Below, piece by piece: positions 16,951 through 24,265 of a DNA stretch of 33,133 bases. Source of the stretch: Oscillospiraceae bacterium (GTDB lineage Bacteria > Bacillota > Clostridia > Oscillospirales > Oscillospiraceae); the NCBI GenBank assembly GCA_018385135.1, contig JAHAWY010000037.1, positions 1-33,133 on the forward strand. Direction: 5' to 3'. The translations under genes and the position numbers were made by a program. Numbering within the stretch: position 1 is the first letter of the stretch; each line of letters begins with the position of its first letter. The notes beneath the pieces are model-generated. The model saw only the letters and a list, made by a program, of their open reading frames with translations. It was not told where the DNA came from and did not search any database.

Positions 16951-17607
16951 TCAGGAGGTTGCCTTACCGCTGAGCTTAAAAACATCGGCCGCCTTTCCGA
17001 TGACAATAATGTGGTCATTGGCGGAAAAAACATAGTCAGCGCCTGGGGAAATGCTAAGGCAGTTTTCCCGCTTGACGGCTATGATGTTAACATTATATTT
17101 GCTGCGGACATTAAGCTCGGCAACGGTTTTGCCGTGCCATGAGCTGATGCAGGGGATTTCAAAGATCGAGTATTCGCTTGTAAGCTCGATGAAATCGAAA
17201 ATGTTATCCGAATTGTAGCGCACGGCAAGCTTTTCAGCAATTTCGCGCTCGGGATAAACAACCTCGTCCGCGCCGATTTTCATAAGCAGCATCGCCTGGC
17301 GGTCGCCGCGTGCTTTTGAAACGACATGGCTTGCCCCTCTGTCCTTCAAAAGGGAGGTTATTTCCAGCGAGGCTTGAAAATCCTCTCCGATGGAGACAAA
17401 GCAGACGTCGAAATTGTTGACACCGAGTGAGTTCAAAACCGCCTCGTTGCAGCAGTCGCCGATAAGAGAGTCGGTGAATTTGTATGCGATCTCGTCTATG
17501 ATTTCGGGATTTTTATCAACAACCATAACGTCGTTGCCCAGCTCCTGCATACGCTCGGCAAACTGACGTCCGAAGCGACCCATGCCGATTACCAAAATGG
17601 ATTTCAT
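16951..17607 (-). CDS. Potassium uptake regulatory subunit TrkA/KtrA
   Basis: A 218-residue cytoplasmic RCK protein: Rossmann nucleotide-binding domain (about 1-130; GMGRFGRQFA at 8-17, VVDKNPE near 34-40) followed by a TrkA-C domain (about 140-218). A single N+C module is the KtrA arrangement, as opposed to the double-length E. coli TrkA. It gates the adjacent membrane subunit in response to ATP/ADP or NAD(H), and many Firmicutes TrkA-C domains bind c-di-AMP. It begins 13 bases after the trkH stop with an AGGAGC site, a tight operon. No c-di-AMP riboswitch pattern was recognised upstream of the pair. Confidence 0.93.
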   Translation of the reverse strand: MKSILVIGMGRFGRQFAERMQELGNDVMVVDKNPEIIDEIAYKFTDSLIGDCCNEAVLNSLGVNNFDVCFVSIGEDFQASLEITSLLKDRGASHVVSKARGDRQAMLLMKIGADEVVYPEREIAEKLAVRYNSDNIFDFIELTSEYSIFEIPCISSWHGKTVAELNVRSKYNVNIIAVKRENCLSISPGADYVFSANDHIIVIGKAADVFKLSGKATS

Positions 17608-17620
17608 GGTGTATGTGCTC

Positions 17621-18967
17621 CTATCCGATAAGAATTTTTACTGTCGGTCTTGAAATGGGGACGTTGATACGCCTTTCCGCTAAAACCAGAACAAAGGTCA
17701 GTCCGCCGATTCTGCCTGCAAACATAAGAACCATCAGCAGAATTTGAGATGCGGCGCAAAGATTCGGAGTGATACCGGTGGACAAGCCTACGGTGGCGAC
17801 AGCGGAGACGATTTCAAAAACTATCTGCGTGAAGGAATAGGGCTCAAGTGCGCAGATGATCATGGCGGCTATGAAAACACCTGCGGCATATACGGTGGCG
17901 ATAGAGCTTGCCTGCGCAACGGTGTTTTGGTCTAGCTTGCGTTTGAAAACGGTTATACTGCCGTAGCGCCGCGCAGAGTTTAGAGCACAAAGCAGCAAAA
18001 CAACAAAAGTGGTGGTTTTAATACCGCCCGCAGTAGAACCGGGGCTGCCGCCGATGAACATTAAAATCATGGTGAGCAGAGTACCGGAATCTGACATGGA
18101 GTTTAGGTCAACGCTTGCAAAGCCTGCCGTTCGCGGTGTTATTGCCTCAAAAAGTGCGTTGAGCAGCTTTTGCCCTAAGCTCATGCCCGCCAGAGAATGC
18201 TTGTATTCAAAGATAAAAAACAGCACAAAGCCTATGCCGATAAGCAAAGCGGAGGTCGTAAGGACTATTTTAGAGTGAACCTCATATTTTTTGAAGCTTG
18301 TACGTTTTTTTATTACATCGTTCCAAACCAAGAAGCCGATGCCGCCGATGACTATGAGCAGCATGAGAGTGATCATAACAATGGGATTGTTATACAGCCC
18401 GTCGCCTGAAAGCGAGGAGAAAGCGCTGTATCGCCCCATGAGGTCAAAGCCCGCGTTGCAAAAGGCGGAAACCGAGTGAAAAACAGCGTTCCAAAGTCCA
18501 ACTGTAAAGCCCATGCGAGGACAAAACACGATGGCAAGCAGCAGCGCGCCGCAAAGCTCAACAATAGCTGTTCCCGTGATGATTTGCTTTATGAGTATAA
18601 CAATGCCGTTGTGCTGCAAAGAGCCTGCCGACTGCATCAGCAGGCGGCGCTCGCTGAGGGAAATGCGGCGCTTGAGAATAAGCGAGAGCATGGCGATACA
18701 GGTCATAATGCCAAGACCGCCTATCTGGATTAGAACAAGAATGATTGCCTGTCCGAAAGCAGACCAATGCGTGTAGGTGTCATAAACAACAAGTCCCGTA
18801 ACGCAGGTGGCGCTGGTGGCGGTAAACATTGCGTCTAAAAACGGAGTCCATTCACCGCTTCTTGAGGAAAGCGGCAGGGTCAGCAGCAGACTTCCGATAA
18901 GGATTATTGATAAAAAGCTCAGAACTATTATTTGCGTATAAGTCAGCTTTTTTCTTAAATTTGACAT
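17621..18967 (-). CDS. Potassium transporter membrane subunit TrkH/KtrB
   Basis: A 448-residue channel-like K+ transporter with four M1-P-M2 repeats. The four selectivity-filter loops are readable: TSATCVTGL, SAFCNAGF, TPRTAGF and VATVGLSTG. The gate-loop region GGSPGSTAGGIKTTT lies just after the third repeat. Length matches KtrB rather than the larger TrkH. A basic N-terminus (MSNLRKKL) and AAAGGCAG site support the start. It heads the trkH-trkA-degV-MMPL-GLUG run. Upstream it faces the divergent holin-amidase pair across about 235 bases. Confidence 0.93.
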   Translation of the reverse strand: MSNLRKKLTYTQIIVLSFLSIILIGSLLLTLPLSSRSGEWTPFLDAMFTATSATCVTGLVVYDTYTHWSAFGQAIILVLIQIGGLGIMTCIAMLSLILKRRISLSERRLLMQSAGSLQHNGIVILIKQIITGTAIVELCGALLLAIVFCPRMGFTVGLWNAVFHSVSAFCNAGFDLMGRYSAFSSLSGDGLYNNPIVMITLMLLIVIGGIGFLVWNDVIKKRTSFKKYEVHSKIVLTTSALLIGIGFVLFFIFEYKHSLAGMSLGQKLLNALFEAITPRTAGFASVDLNSMSDSGTLLTMILMFIGGSPGSTAGGIKTTTFVVLLLCALNSARRYGSITVFKRKLDQNTVAQASSIATVYAAGVFIAAMIICALEPYSFTQIVFEIVSAVATVGLSTGITPNLCAASQILLMVLMFAGRIGGLTFVLVLAERRINVPISRPTVKILIG

Positions 18968-19202
18968 TTTGGCTGCCTTTCAGAGCATTGCCGTATCGTG
19001 CGGCACAAGATAATGGGAAAAAGTGTGAATTTGCTGCTATATATCGATATTACATTTATAAGAGTATATCACAGCAACGGTTGCTTGGCTATATTATTTT
19101 CCAAAAAAACATCTTAAAAATAATAACCGATGTGTACGAAAATGTACATATTTGAGTTCTTTGCGAGTTCTTTATGGAGGAACATAAAAAGGAGGTAAAA
19201 AT
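18968..19202. other. Divergent intergenic region
   Basis: It separates trkH (minus) from the holin-like gene (plus). It contains a TGTAC-GAAAAT-GTACA inverted repeat (19133-19148), a near-perfect 11-base direct repeat (GAGTTCTTT at 19154 and 19165), a small TGCCG/CGGCA hairpin in the trkH leader near 18989-19005, and two ribosome sites before 19203. No confident promoter could be assigned on either strand. Confidence 0.4.
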
Positions 19203-19469
19203 ATGGAAACAAGTATTATTTCGGTTGCGGGAATAACAGTTATCAGCTATTTGGTGGCGCAGGGAATAAAAGCGACAAAGCTTGACAGCAAGTGGCTGCC
19301 TGTTATCTGCGGAGCGTGCGGCGCGGCGCTTGGACTGGTAGGCATGGTGGCAACGCCGGGCTTTCCGGCAGGCGACCCTGTCAGCGCGGCGGCGGTGGGT
19401 ATCGTATCGGGACTTGCCGCAACAGGCTCTCATGAGATTTACAAGCAGCTTGGAGGCGAGAGGAAATGA
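19203..19469 (+). CDS. Holin-like small membrane protein
   Basis: 88 residues with three hydrophobic segments (about 5-25, 32-52 and 60-78) and a short charged C-terminus. Composition and the motif around ATGSHEIYKQLG resemble phage holins of the Phage_holin_5_2 type found next to endolysins. The AAAGGAGGTAAAAAT ribosome site is very strong. Its stop overlaps the amidase start (ATGA), the classic holin-endolysin arrangement. There are no other phage genes nearby, so it may be a remnant or a recruited cell-lysis or export module. The holin label rests on size, topology and the neighbour. Confidence 0.7.
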   Translation: METSIISVAGITVISYLVAQGIKATKLDSKWLPVICGACGAALGLVGMVATPGFPAGDPVSAAAVGIVSGLAATGSHEIYKQLGGERK

Positions 19470-20086
19470 ACATTGTTGAAAAGCACTATGACTGGGGCTT
19501 TGCCCTTACGCCCAGAAGTTTGACCACGCATCTCATATTGCACCACACGGCGAGTGAAAGCGCCTCCGCCGAGAGCATACACGCCTATCACAAGTCGCTC
19601 GGCTGGGCTGGGATAGCTTATCACTATCTAGTGCGCAAGGATGGAACGATCTACCGCGGCAGACCCGAAGATATGCGAGGCGGACATACCGCAAACTGGA
19701 ACTATTGCTCCATCGGCATATGCTTTGAGGGCAATTTTGAGCTTGAGGAAATGCCGCAGGCACAGTTTGACGCGGGACGTGAGCTGATAGCGGACATAGC
19801 TTCGCGCTATACGTCTATTGAAATCGGCAGACACTGCGAATACGGCAGTACCGCCTGCCCCGGCAAAAGCTTTCCCTTTGACGCTCTTGTGGGAGCGCGG
19901 CTTGAAAGCGGCGACGCGGAGCGTACCGGAGAGCCGGACGCGTGGGCGAAAAGTGCCTGCGACTGGGCGGTGGAGCAGGGCATTTTCCTCGGAGACGGGA
20001 ACGGCGAATTTGACTGGCATCGAGCGCCGACCCGCCAAGAGCTGGCGGTGCTGCTTGAGCGCTGCTTTGAAAAGATGAGTAAGTAA
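19466..20086 (+). CDS. N-acetylmuramoyl-L-alanine amidase (Amidase_2/PGRP) with C-terminal SLH-like segment
   Basis: 206 residues. The amidase_2 domain covers about 15-140: zinc-site histidine in LHHTAS (26-27), H123 and C131 in GRHCEYGSTACPGKSFP, plus the tyrosine in IAYHYLV (50-56). It cuts the MurNAc-L-Ala bond in peptidoglycan. The C-terminal part (about 158-200) is one SLH-like repeat (AKSACDWAVEQGIFLGDGNG then TRQELAVLLER), common at the end of Firmicutes phage lysins. No signal peptide is present, as expected if a holin provides exit. It is translationally coupled to the holin-like gene by a 4-base overlap, and followed by a strong terminator. Confidence 0.9.
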   Translation: MNIVEKHYDWGFALTPRSLTTHLILHHTASESASAESIHAYHKSLGWAGIAYHYLVRKDGTIYRGRPEDMRGGHTANWNYCSIGICFEGNFELEEMPQAQFDAGRELIADIASRYTSIEIGRHCEYGSTACPGKSFPFDALVGARLESGDAERTGEPDAWAKSACDWAVEQGIFLGDGNGEFDWHRAPTRQELAVLLERCFEKMSK

Positions 20087-20181
20087 AGCAGCCGCGCGGG
20101 TAAACGTTCCTCTCGATGCGCGGCAAAGCATGGTGATGTCAAAGCTTACGCGGTTTATTTCCGTGAGCCTTGGCAGAGTGT

Positions 20182-20220
20182 AAAAGGAGCAGGCAGCGTT
20201 TGTGCTGTCTGCTCCTTTTT
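20182..20220. terminator. Bidirectional terminator
   Basis: A 16-bp stem with one G-T wobble (20182-20197 with 20204-20219) and a six-base loop, with T-runs on both strands (A4 on the left, T5 on the right). It ends the amidase (plus) and U32 (minus) transcripts. Confidence 0.9.
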
Positions 20221-20239
20221 ATGCTTATAAAAATAAGCT

Positions 20240-21451
20240 TTATCTCGTCTTTCGCAGCATTGACAGGGGAGCGCAGGGGCGGGGAAGCTTCATGCGCAGC
20301 TTCATCATGGGGTGGGGCGTTGAGTCAATCAGCTCGTCCTCGCCGTTTCGGATATCCTCCGCGACAAAGGAAATCGGCTCGCAGTCGTTTGTGAGCAATT
20401 CGAGCGTGTCGCCGCGTGAAAACTTGTTGCGCTGCGTCAAAACGGCGCTACCGTCGTCGTCACAGCTTTCAACAACCGCGCATACGTCAGCCGTGGCAAA
20501 ATAAATGCTGTCGCTCTTTGAGTAATACTGTCCGGGCTGACCGAAATAAAAGCCAGTGCAGTATTTGCGGTGGCTTATTTTTTCCATCTCGTCCACCCAA
20601 ATTCGGGAAAGCGGCTCGCCGGCTTCCGCCGCGTCCAGAGCGTGGCGATAAGCGTTGGTCACGGCGGCGGCGTAATAGGCTGATTTCATGCGCCCTTCGA
20701 TTTTGAAGCTGTATATTCCGGCGTCGATAAGCTCCGGCAGGTGCTCGATCATGCACATATCGTTGCTGTTCATAATGAAGGTGCCCTTGTCCTCGCTTAT
20801 CTCCATGTACTCGCCGGGGCGCTTTTCCTCAACAAGATGGTATTTCCAACGGCAGGGCTGTGCGCATTCGCCGCGATTGGCGTCGCGCTCGGCGAGGTAG
20901 TTGCTTAAAAGACAGCGACCCGAAAAGGAAACGCACATTGCCCCGTGGACAAAGGCTTCAAGCTCCAGACCCTCCGGAGCGTTTTTGCGGATTTGTCTGA
21001 TTTCCTCAAGACTCAGCTCGCGGGCGAGTACGGCGCGCTTTGCACCCATGTCGTATATCGCTTTGCAGGTTTCGCTGTTAACAACGCCAAGCTGCGTGCT
21101 TATATGAAGGTCGCAGTGCGGCGCGTATTTTTTCGCCATCGAGATAACGCCGAGGTCGGCGACTATAAGTGCGTCAACGCCGATGCTGTCTAAAAGCTCT
21201 AAATAGGCAGGCAGCCGCGCAAGCTCGTCCTCACGGGGGAGAGTATTGCAGGCAACATGAAGCCCAACACCCTTGTCATGGCACATTTGCACGGCAAGAC
21301 GCATTTGCGCTTCGTCAAAATTTCCCGCTGATGCGCGCATTCCAAATTCATTTCCGGCCAGATAAACGGCATCGGCCCCGTAATGGAGCGCCATTTGCAA
21401 GCGCTCCATATCTCCGGCGGGAGCTAAAAGCTCCGTTTTCTTATTGTCCAT
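20240..21451 (-). CDS. U32 family peptidase-like protein (TrhP/YrrO-type tRNA hydroxylation)
   Basis: A 403-residue U32 protein. The N-terminal TIM-barrel part starts ELLAPAGDMERLQMALHYGADAVYLAG; the family signature EAFVHGAMCVSFSGRC...NRGECAQPCRW supplies four conserved cysteines (C173, C180, C196, C200), expected to bind an iron-sulfur cluster. TrhP proteins are needed for 5-hydroxyuridine at tRNA position 34, using prephenate; older annotation calls them collagenase-like peptidases. The C-terminal beta-barrel (about 320-400) is present. The gene begins 11 bases inside the end of mltG, so the two are coupled, an arrangement I recall in Clostridia. The tRNA role is by family; a second paralogue would be expected elsewhere. 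Confidence 0.88.
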   Translation of the reverse strand: MDNKKTELLAPAGDMERLQMALHYGADAVYLAGNEFGMRASAGNFDEAQMRLAVQMCHDKGVGLHVACNTLPREDELARLPAYLELLDSIGVDALIVADLGVISMAKKYAPHCDLHISTQLGVVNSETCKAIYDMGAKRAVLARELSLEEIRQIRKNAPEGLELEAFVHGAMCVSFSGRCLLSNYLAERDANRGECAQPCRWKYHLVEEKRPGEYMEISEDKGTFIMNSNDMCMIEHLPELIDAGIYSFKIEGRMKSAYYAAAVTNAYRHALDAAEAGEPLSRIWVDEMEKISHRKYCTGFYFGQPGQYYSKSDSIYFATADVCAVVESCDDDGSAVLTQRNKFSRGDTLELLTNDCEPISFVAEDIRNGEDELIDSTPHPMMKLRMKLPRPCAPLSMLRKTR

Positions 21452-22715
21452 AGCTTTGTGTTTTTACGAAGGCGTCGTGCTCGCTGCTGTTGGTAAAGAA
21501 GCGGTGTGTGCCGCTTGCCTCATCAAGTGCGTAATAGTAGTAGTTGTGAGAGGCGGGCTTGAACGCGGCGTTGATGGAGGGCATACCGGGGCTTGCGATA
21601 GGTCCGGCGGGAAGTCCCAAGTTTTTATAGGTGTTGTAGGGACTGTCTATGCCGAGGTCGTCATAGGTGAGAACGGCCTTGCGCTCCGGCAGCGCGTATT
21701 GCACCGTTGCGTCGATGCCAAGGTACATATTAGCGTTCAAACGGTTGTAGATTACGCCTGCAATTGTGGCGCGCTCGTCGTCATTGGCAGCCTCTTTTTC
21801 AACCATTGATGCAATCGTTACGATCTCGCGCATCGTAAGCCCCTTCGCTTCTGCCAGCTCCCACATTTCAGCGGTGAGCTTATAGTGGAAGGTCTGAAGG
21901 AATTTATCAATGGCCGCGTCAGCCGTCATGCCTTGATAAAACTCATAGGTGTCCGGGAAAAGGAAGCCTTCAAGTCTGCGTGCGTCTCCGTATTCGATGC
22001 CTTCTAGGAAAGCATAGCCGAACTGGTAATTTGCGGCACATTCCATAAGGTCGTCATATTTGCAGATTTTGTTTTCCTCAAGCCTTTTGAAGATGTCTTC
22101 CATAGTAAAGCCTTCGGGGAAGGTGACCATTGTACGCACCTGAGAGTCGCTGCCAAACTGCATTTTCTTAACGATGGCGCGATAGTCATATATTGTGCTA
22201 AGCTCATAAGTTCCGGGGTCGATTTTTACATCGGCATTGGATATCATGGAGTAGAACCGGAAAAGGGACTTATACTCAATGATGCCGGCATCCTTTAACG
22301 CGCGCGCAACGCTGCCAATGTCCGCAACGGAGACGGTTTCTGTGCCGGTAACATTGCCGTTTTCGTCCACAACGTCGCGCTGCTCCTGGTGAAAGTATTC
22401 CTCAGGGATAGTGACCTCGGCGGTAAGCTCTTCTTTGTTGAGAGCAAGAACATCGCTTGCCGCCATCCAACCGAGGCAGGCTAGAATGATGCTCACACTT
22501 ATAACAAAAATGAAATACATCAGCCCGCCGAGACAGCCTGTTTTACCGTCGCGTCTGGTGCGGATGGGGTCAAAGTCGCGCTTTTCATATTGGACGTAGT
22601 TTTCATCTGGCGAATAGGCTTCAGCGCCCGCGCTAAAGCGTGCTTCACTGTGTGGCTCCTTCGCGCCCGGAGTCTGTTTTCGCGGAAATTCGTTATTATA
22701 GTTGGTGTCAGCCAT
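21441..22715 (-). CDS. mltG: Endolytic murein transglycosylase MltG
   Basis: A 424-residue membrane-anchored lytic transglycosylase that cleaves nascent glycan strands during elongation. Residues 1-60 are a hydrophilic cytoplasmic tail, followed by one membrane helix (about 65-88), a LysM-like region (about 130-195) and the YceG catalytic domain. The catalytic glutamate is E306 in IASMVEKEA; LGIDATVQYAL (332-342) and SPYNTYKNLGLPAGPIASPG (358-377) are hallmark motifs. The long N-terminal tail is typical of Firmicutes MltG. AAGGAGC lies seven bases before the ATG. It overlaps the U32 gene. Confidence 0.95.
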   Translation of the reverse strand: MADTNYNNEFPRKQTPGAKEPHSEARFSAGAEAYSPDENYVQYEKRDFDPIRTRRDGKTGCLGGLMYFIFVISVSIILACLGWMAASDVLALNKEELTAEVTIPEEYFHQEQRDVVDENGNVTGTETVSVADIGSVARALKDAGIIEYKSLFRFYSMISNADVKIDPGTYELSTIYDYRAIVKKMQFGSDSQVRTMVTFPEGFTMEDIFKRLEENKICKYDDLMECAANYQFGYAFLEGIEYGDARRLEGFLFPDTYEFYQGMTADAAIDKFLQTFHYKLTAEMWELAEAKGLTMREIVTIASMVEKEAANDDERATIAGVIYNRLNANMYLGIDATVQYALPERKAVLTYDDLGIDSPYNTYKNLGLPAGPIASPGMPSINAAFKPASHNYYYYALDEASGTHRFFTNSSEHDAFVKTQSYGQ

Positions 22716-22819
22716 CGTAAAGCTCCTTACTTTGTTGTTTAAGGTAGTAGGCGGAGATTTTTTGGGTGAAAAAACAAACGGTATGTTTTAGCTTGGAGTA
22801 ACCGTCGGAAAACCGTATG

Positions 22820-22921
22820 CATAATATGGAACGAAAGCTGATTGACTTAGACGGCTTTCGCACAGCTTGAGATATGGTCAGCTCACCGCACGGGGCGCAA
22901 AGACGATTATTTAAGGTGCGG
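22820..22921 (+). promoter_or_regulatory. Possible leader of the small cysteine-rich gene
   Basis: CATAATAT at 22820-22827, preceded by ACC at 22801, vaguely resembles a mother-cell sigma (sigma-E/K) promoter. Downstream, CGAAAGC/GCTTTCG (22832-22838 with 22854-22860) and CCGCAC/GTGCGG (22886-22891 with 22916-22921) can form hairpins, the second ending just before the ribosome site. Suggestive only. Confidence 0.25.
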
Positions 22922-22937
22922 AGAAAGGAAAATATAT

Positions 22938-23087
22938 ATGTTTGGCGGATGTGGATTTGGCGGCGGTTGCCTTTGGATCATTGTTATAATCATTCTTATT
23001 GCCTGCTGCTGCGGTGGCGGCGGCTGCGGAAACAACTGGAATAACTGCGGCTGCGGCTGCGGCAACAACTGCGGCTGCGGCTGCTAA
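22938..23087 (+). CDS. 49-residue cysteine/glycine-rich membrane peptide
   Basis: A very short gene. The product has a glycine-rich start (MFGGCGFGGGC), one hydrophobic stretch (residues 12-22, LWIIVIIILIA), then CCCGGGGC and a tail of alternating Cys-Gly with paired asparagines (NNWNN, NN). Twelve of 49 residues are cysteine and sixteen glycine. GAGAAAGGA lies seven bases before the ATG, and a clear terminator follows 60 bases after the stop, so it looks like an independent transcription unit. Its layout recalls small Gly-rich spore peptides of the YjcZ kind, but the cysteine tail differs, and metal binding or disulfide cross-linking in a spore coat or envelope is speculation. I do not recognise a named family. 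Confidence 0.7.
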   Translation: MFGGCGFGGGCLWIIVIIILIACCCGGGGCGNNWNNCGCGCGNNCGCGC

Positions 23088-23141
23088 GGCAAACTGCTGC
23101 GGAAGCAGCGCTTGCTAAGGCAAAGAAAGATAAACGGCTTT

Positions 23142-23726
23142 TTATGCTTGCGAGATCCTAAGGGGTCTCGCAATTTTATTTTCTGTTATAACCGCCTGCA
23201 CGGGAATGTCGTGGCTTTCAGCAGGGACAGCGCGCTGCATAAGCTTTTCACGGCACAGCCCCACGGTAAACGCCGGACAGCCTTGTAAATAGCGGTCGTA
23301 GTACCCGCCGCCGTGACCTAGACGAAAGCCGTTTTCGTCAAAGCACAGCGCGGGTACGATAATGATGTCTGCCTCGCCGGGTTAAACGGCAATTGCATCG
23401 TCCGGCGGTTCGGGGATTCCGAAAGAGCCTTTGGGAAGAGTATCTGTCGGAGCTGTGACCAGCGCAAAATCCATCTCGCCGCCTTTTTTTGTTCGCGGAA
23501 GTGCAAGCAGCTTATTCTGACGCGCGCAAAAGCTGATAAGAGCTTTTGTATCCACCTCGCGCGCAACGCTGAAATATGCAAAAACTACCTTAGCTGAGTT
23601 GAATTCGGGCAGCAAAAGCACGCGCTCGAATATTTCGCGGTTGCTTTTTTCAATATAGGTCTCGTCAAGGGCGGCCGTTTGCGCGCTTATTTTTAAACGA
23701 AGCGCTTTCTTTTCGTCGGCAATCAA
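23142..23726 (-). pseudogene. 5-formyltetrahydrofolate cyclo-ligase, interrupted by one in-frame TAA
   Basis: The family converts 5-formyl-THF to 5,10-methenyl-THF with ATP. From ATG at 23726 the frame reads 114 residues with normal N-terminal features (MIADEKKALRLKI, VFAYFSVAREVDT, LLALPRTKKGGEMDFA, GSFGIPEPP), then meets TAA at 23382-23384. The same frame continues without another stop for 79 codons to a TAA at 23142-23144 and carries the rest of the enzyme: ADIIIVPALCFDENGFRLGHGGGYYDRYL and AVPAESHDIPVQAVITE. The total of about 194 codons is the normal length. A single GAA or CAA to TAA change explains it. The signature GGGYYDR lies after the stop, so the truncated product should be inactive. 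It overlaps the DJ-1 gene by 4 bases. Sequencing error, true loss, or readthrough remain possible. Confidence 0.85.
23148..23184 (+). terminator. Terminator after the cysteine-rich gene
   Basis: TTGCGAGATCC (23148-23158) and GGGTCTCGCAA (23163-23173), an 11-bp stem with one T-G wobble and a TAAG loop, followed by TTTTATTTTCT. It overlaps the last codons of the convergent cyclo-ligase reading frame. Confidence 0.85.
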
Positions 23727-24265
23727 TATACCAAATCGCGTCTGACCCCGGCAGCGGAGTCCTCACCGGCAATAGTCTCAAGCAATGCGAGAGAAAAATC
23801 CATAGCAGCGCCGGGAGCGCGTCCCGTAATTATCCTGCCGTCGGTAACGACAGCCCGGTCACTGTGGCAGCGTGCTCCGTGCATCATATGCTCACAGCCG
23901 GGGTAGCAGGTTATGTTGTGTCCCTCAATCAAACCGAGTCCCGCCAAAACGGATGGTCCGGCGCAAATCGCCGCAACGATGCCGTTTTCGCTGTCGATGG
24001 AGCGGATAAGCTCGCAGGCGCTGGCGCTGGCGCTGATTGACTTAACGCCGCCCATACCGCCGGGAACAACGACCGCGTCACGACCGGCGGGGTGAACGTC
24101 GGAGGCGATAAAGTCTGCCTGAATGCTGATTCCGTGCGCTCCGGCAACAAGCTTTTCGTTTGATGCGGAGACAAAGCAAACGGAAACGCCGCCGCGGCTT
24201 AAAACGTCGTAGGGCGTTATCGCCTCGACCTCCTCAAAGCCGGCGCCAAGGATAATAAAGACCAT
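23723..24265 (-). CDS. DJ-1/PfpI family protein
   Basis: A 180-residue DJ-1-like protein with a glutamine-amidotransferase-like fold. The nucleophilic cysteine is C101 in VAAICAGPSVLA, the nucleophile elbow; the partner glutamate is in GAGFEEVEA (E11/E12). VVPGGMGG (66-73) is also typical. Family members include protein deglycases, chaperones and ThiJ-type proteins of unknown role; sequence alone does not choose. The ATG shares one base with the thymidylate kinase stop (TAATG), and the gene overlaps the cyclo-ligase frame by 4 bases, so it is an internal operon member. Confidence 0.9.
   Translation of the reverse strand: MVFIILGAGFEEVEAITPYDVLSRGGVSVCFVSASNEKLVAGAHGISIQADFIASDVHPAGRDAVVVPGGMGGVKSISASASACELIRSIDSENGIVAAICAGPSVLAGLGLIEGHNITCYPGCEHMMHGARCHSDRAVVTDGRIITGRAPGAAMDFSLALLETIAGEDSAAGVRRDLVY

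Noticed and set aside
18968..19090. c-di-AMP (ydaO) riboswitch ahead of trkH
   Set aside because: Looked for because Ktr/Trk genes often carry one; the leader is short, AT-rich and lacks the conserved ydaO core.
19174..19236. Possible 20-codon leader peptide overlapping the holin-like start
   Set aside because: No ribosome site upstream; its codons are simply the two AGGAGG-like sites read as Glu/Lys.
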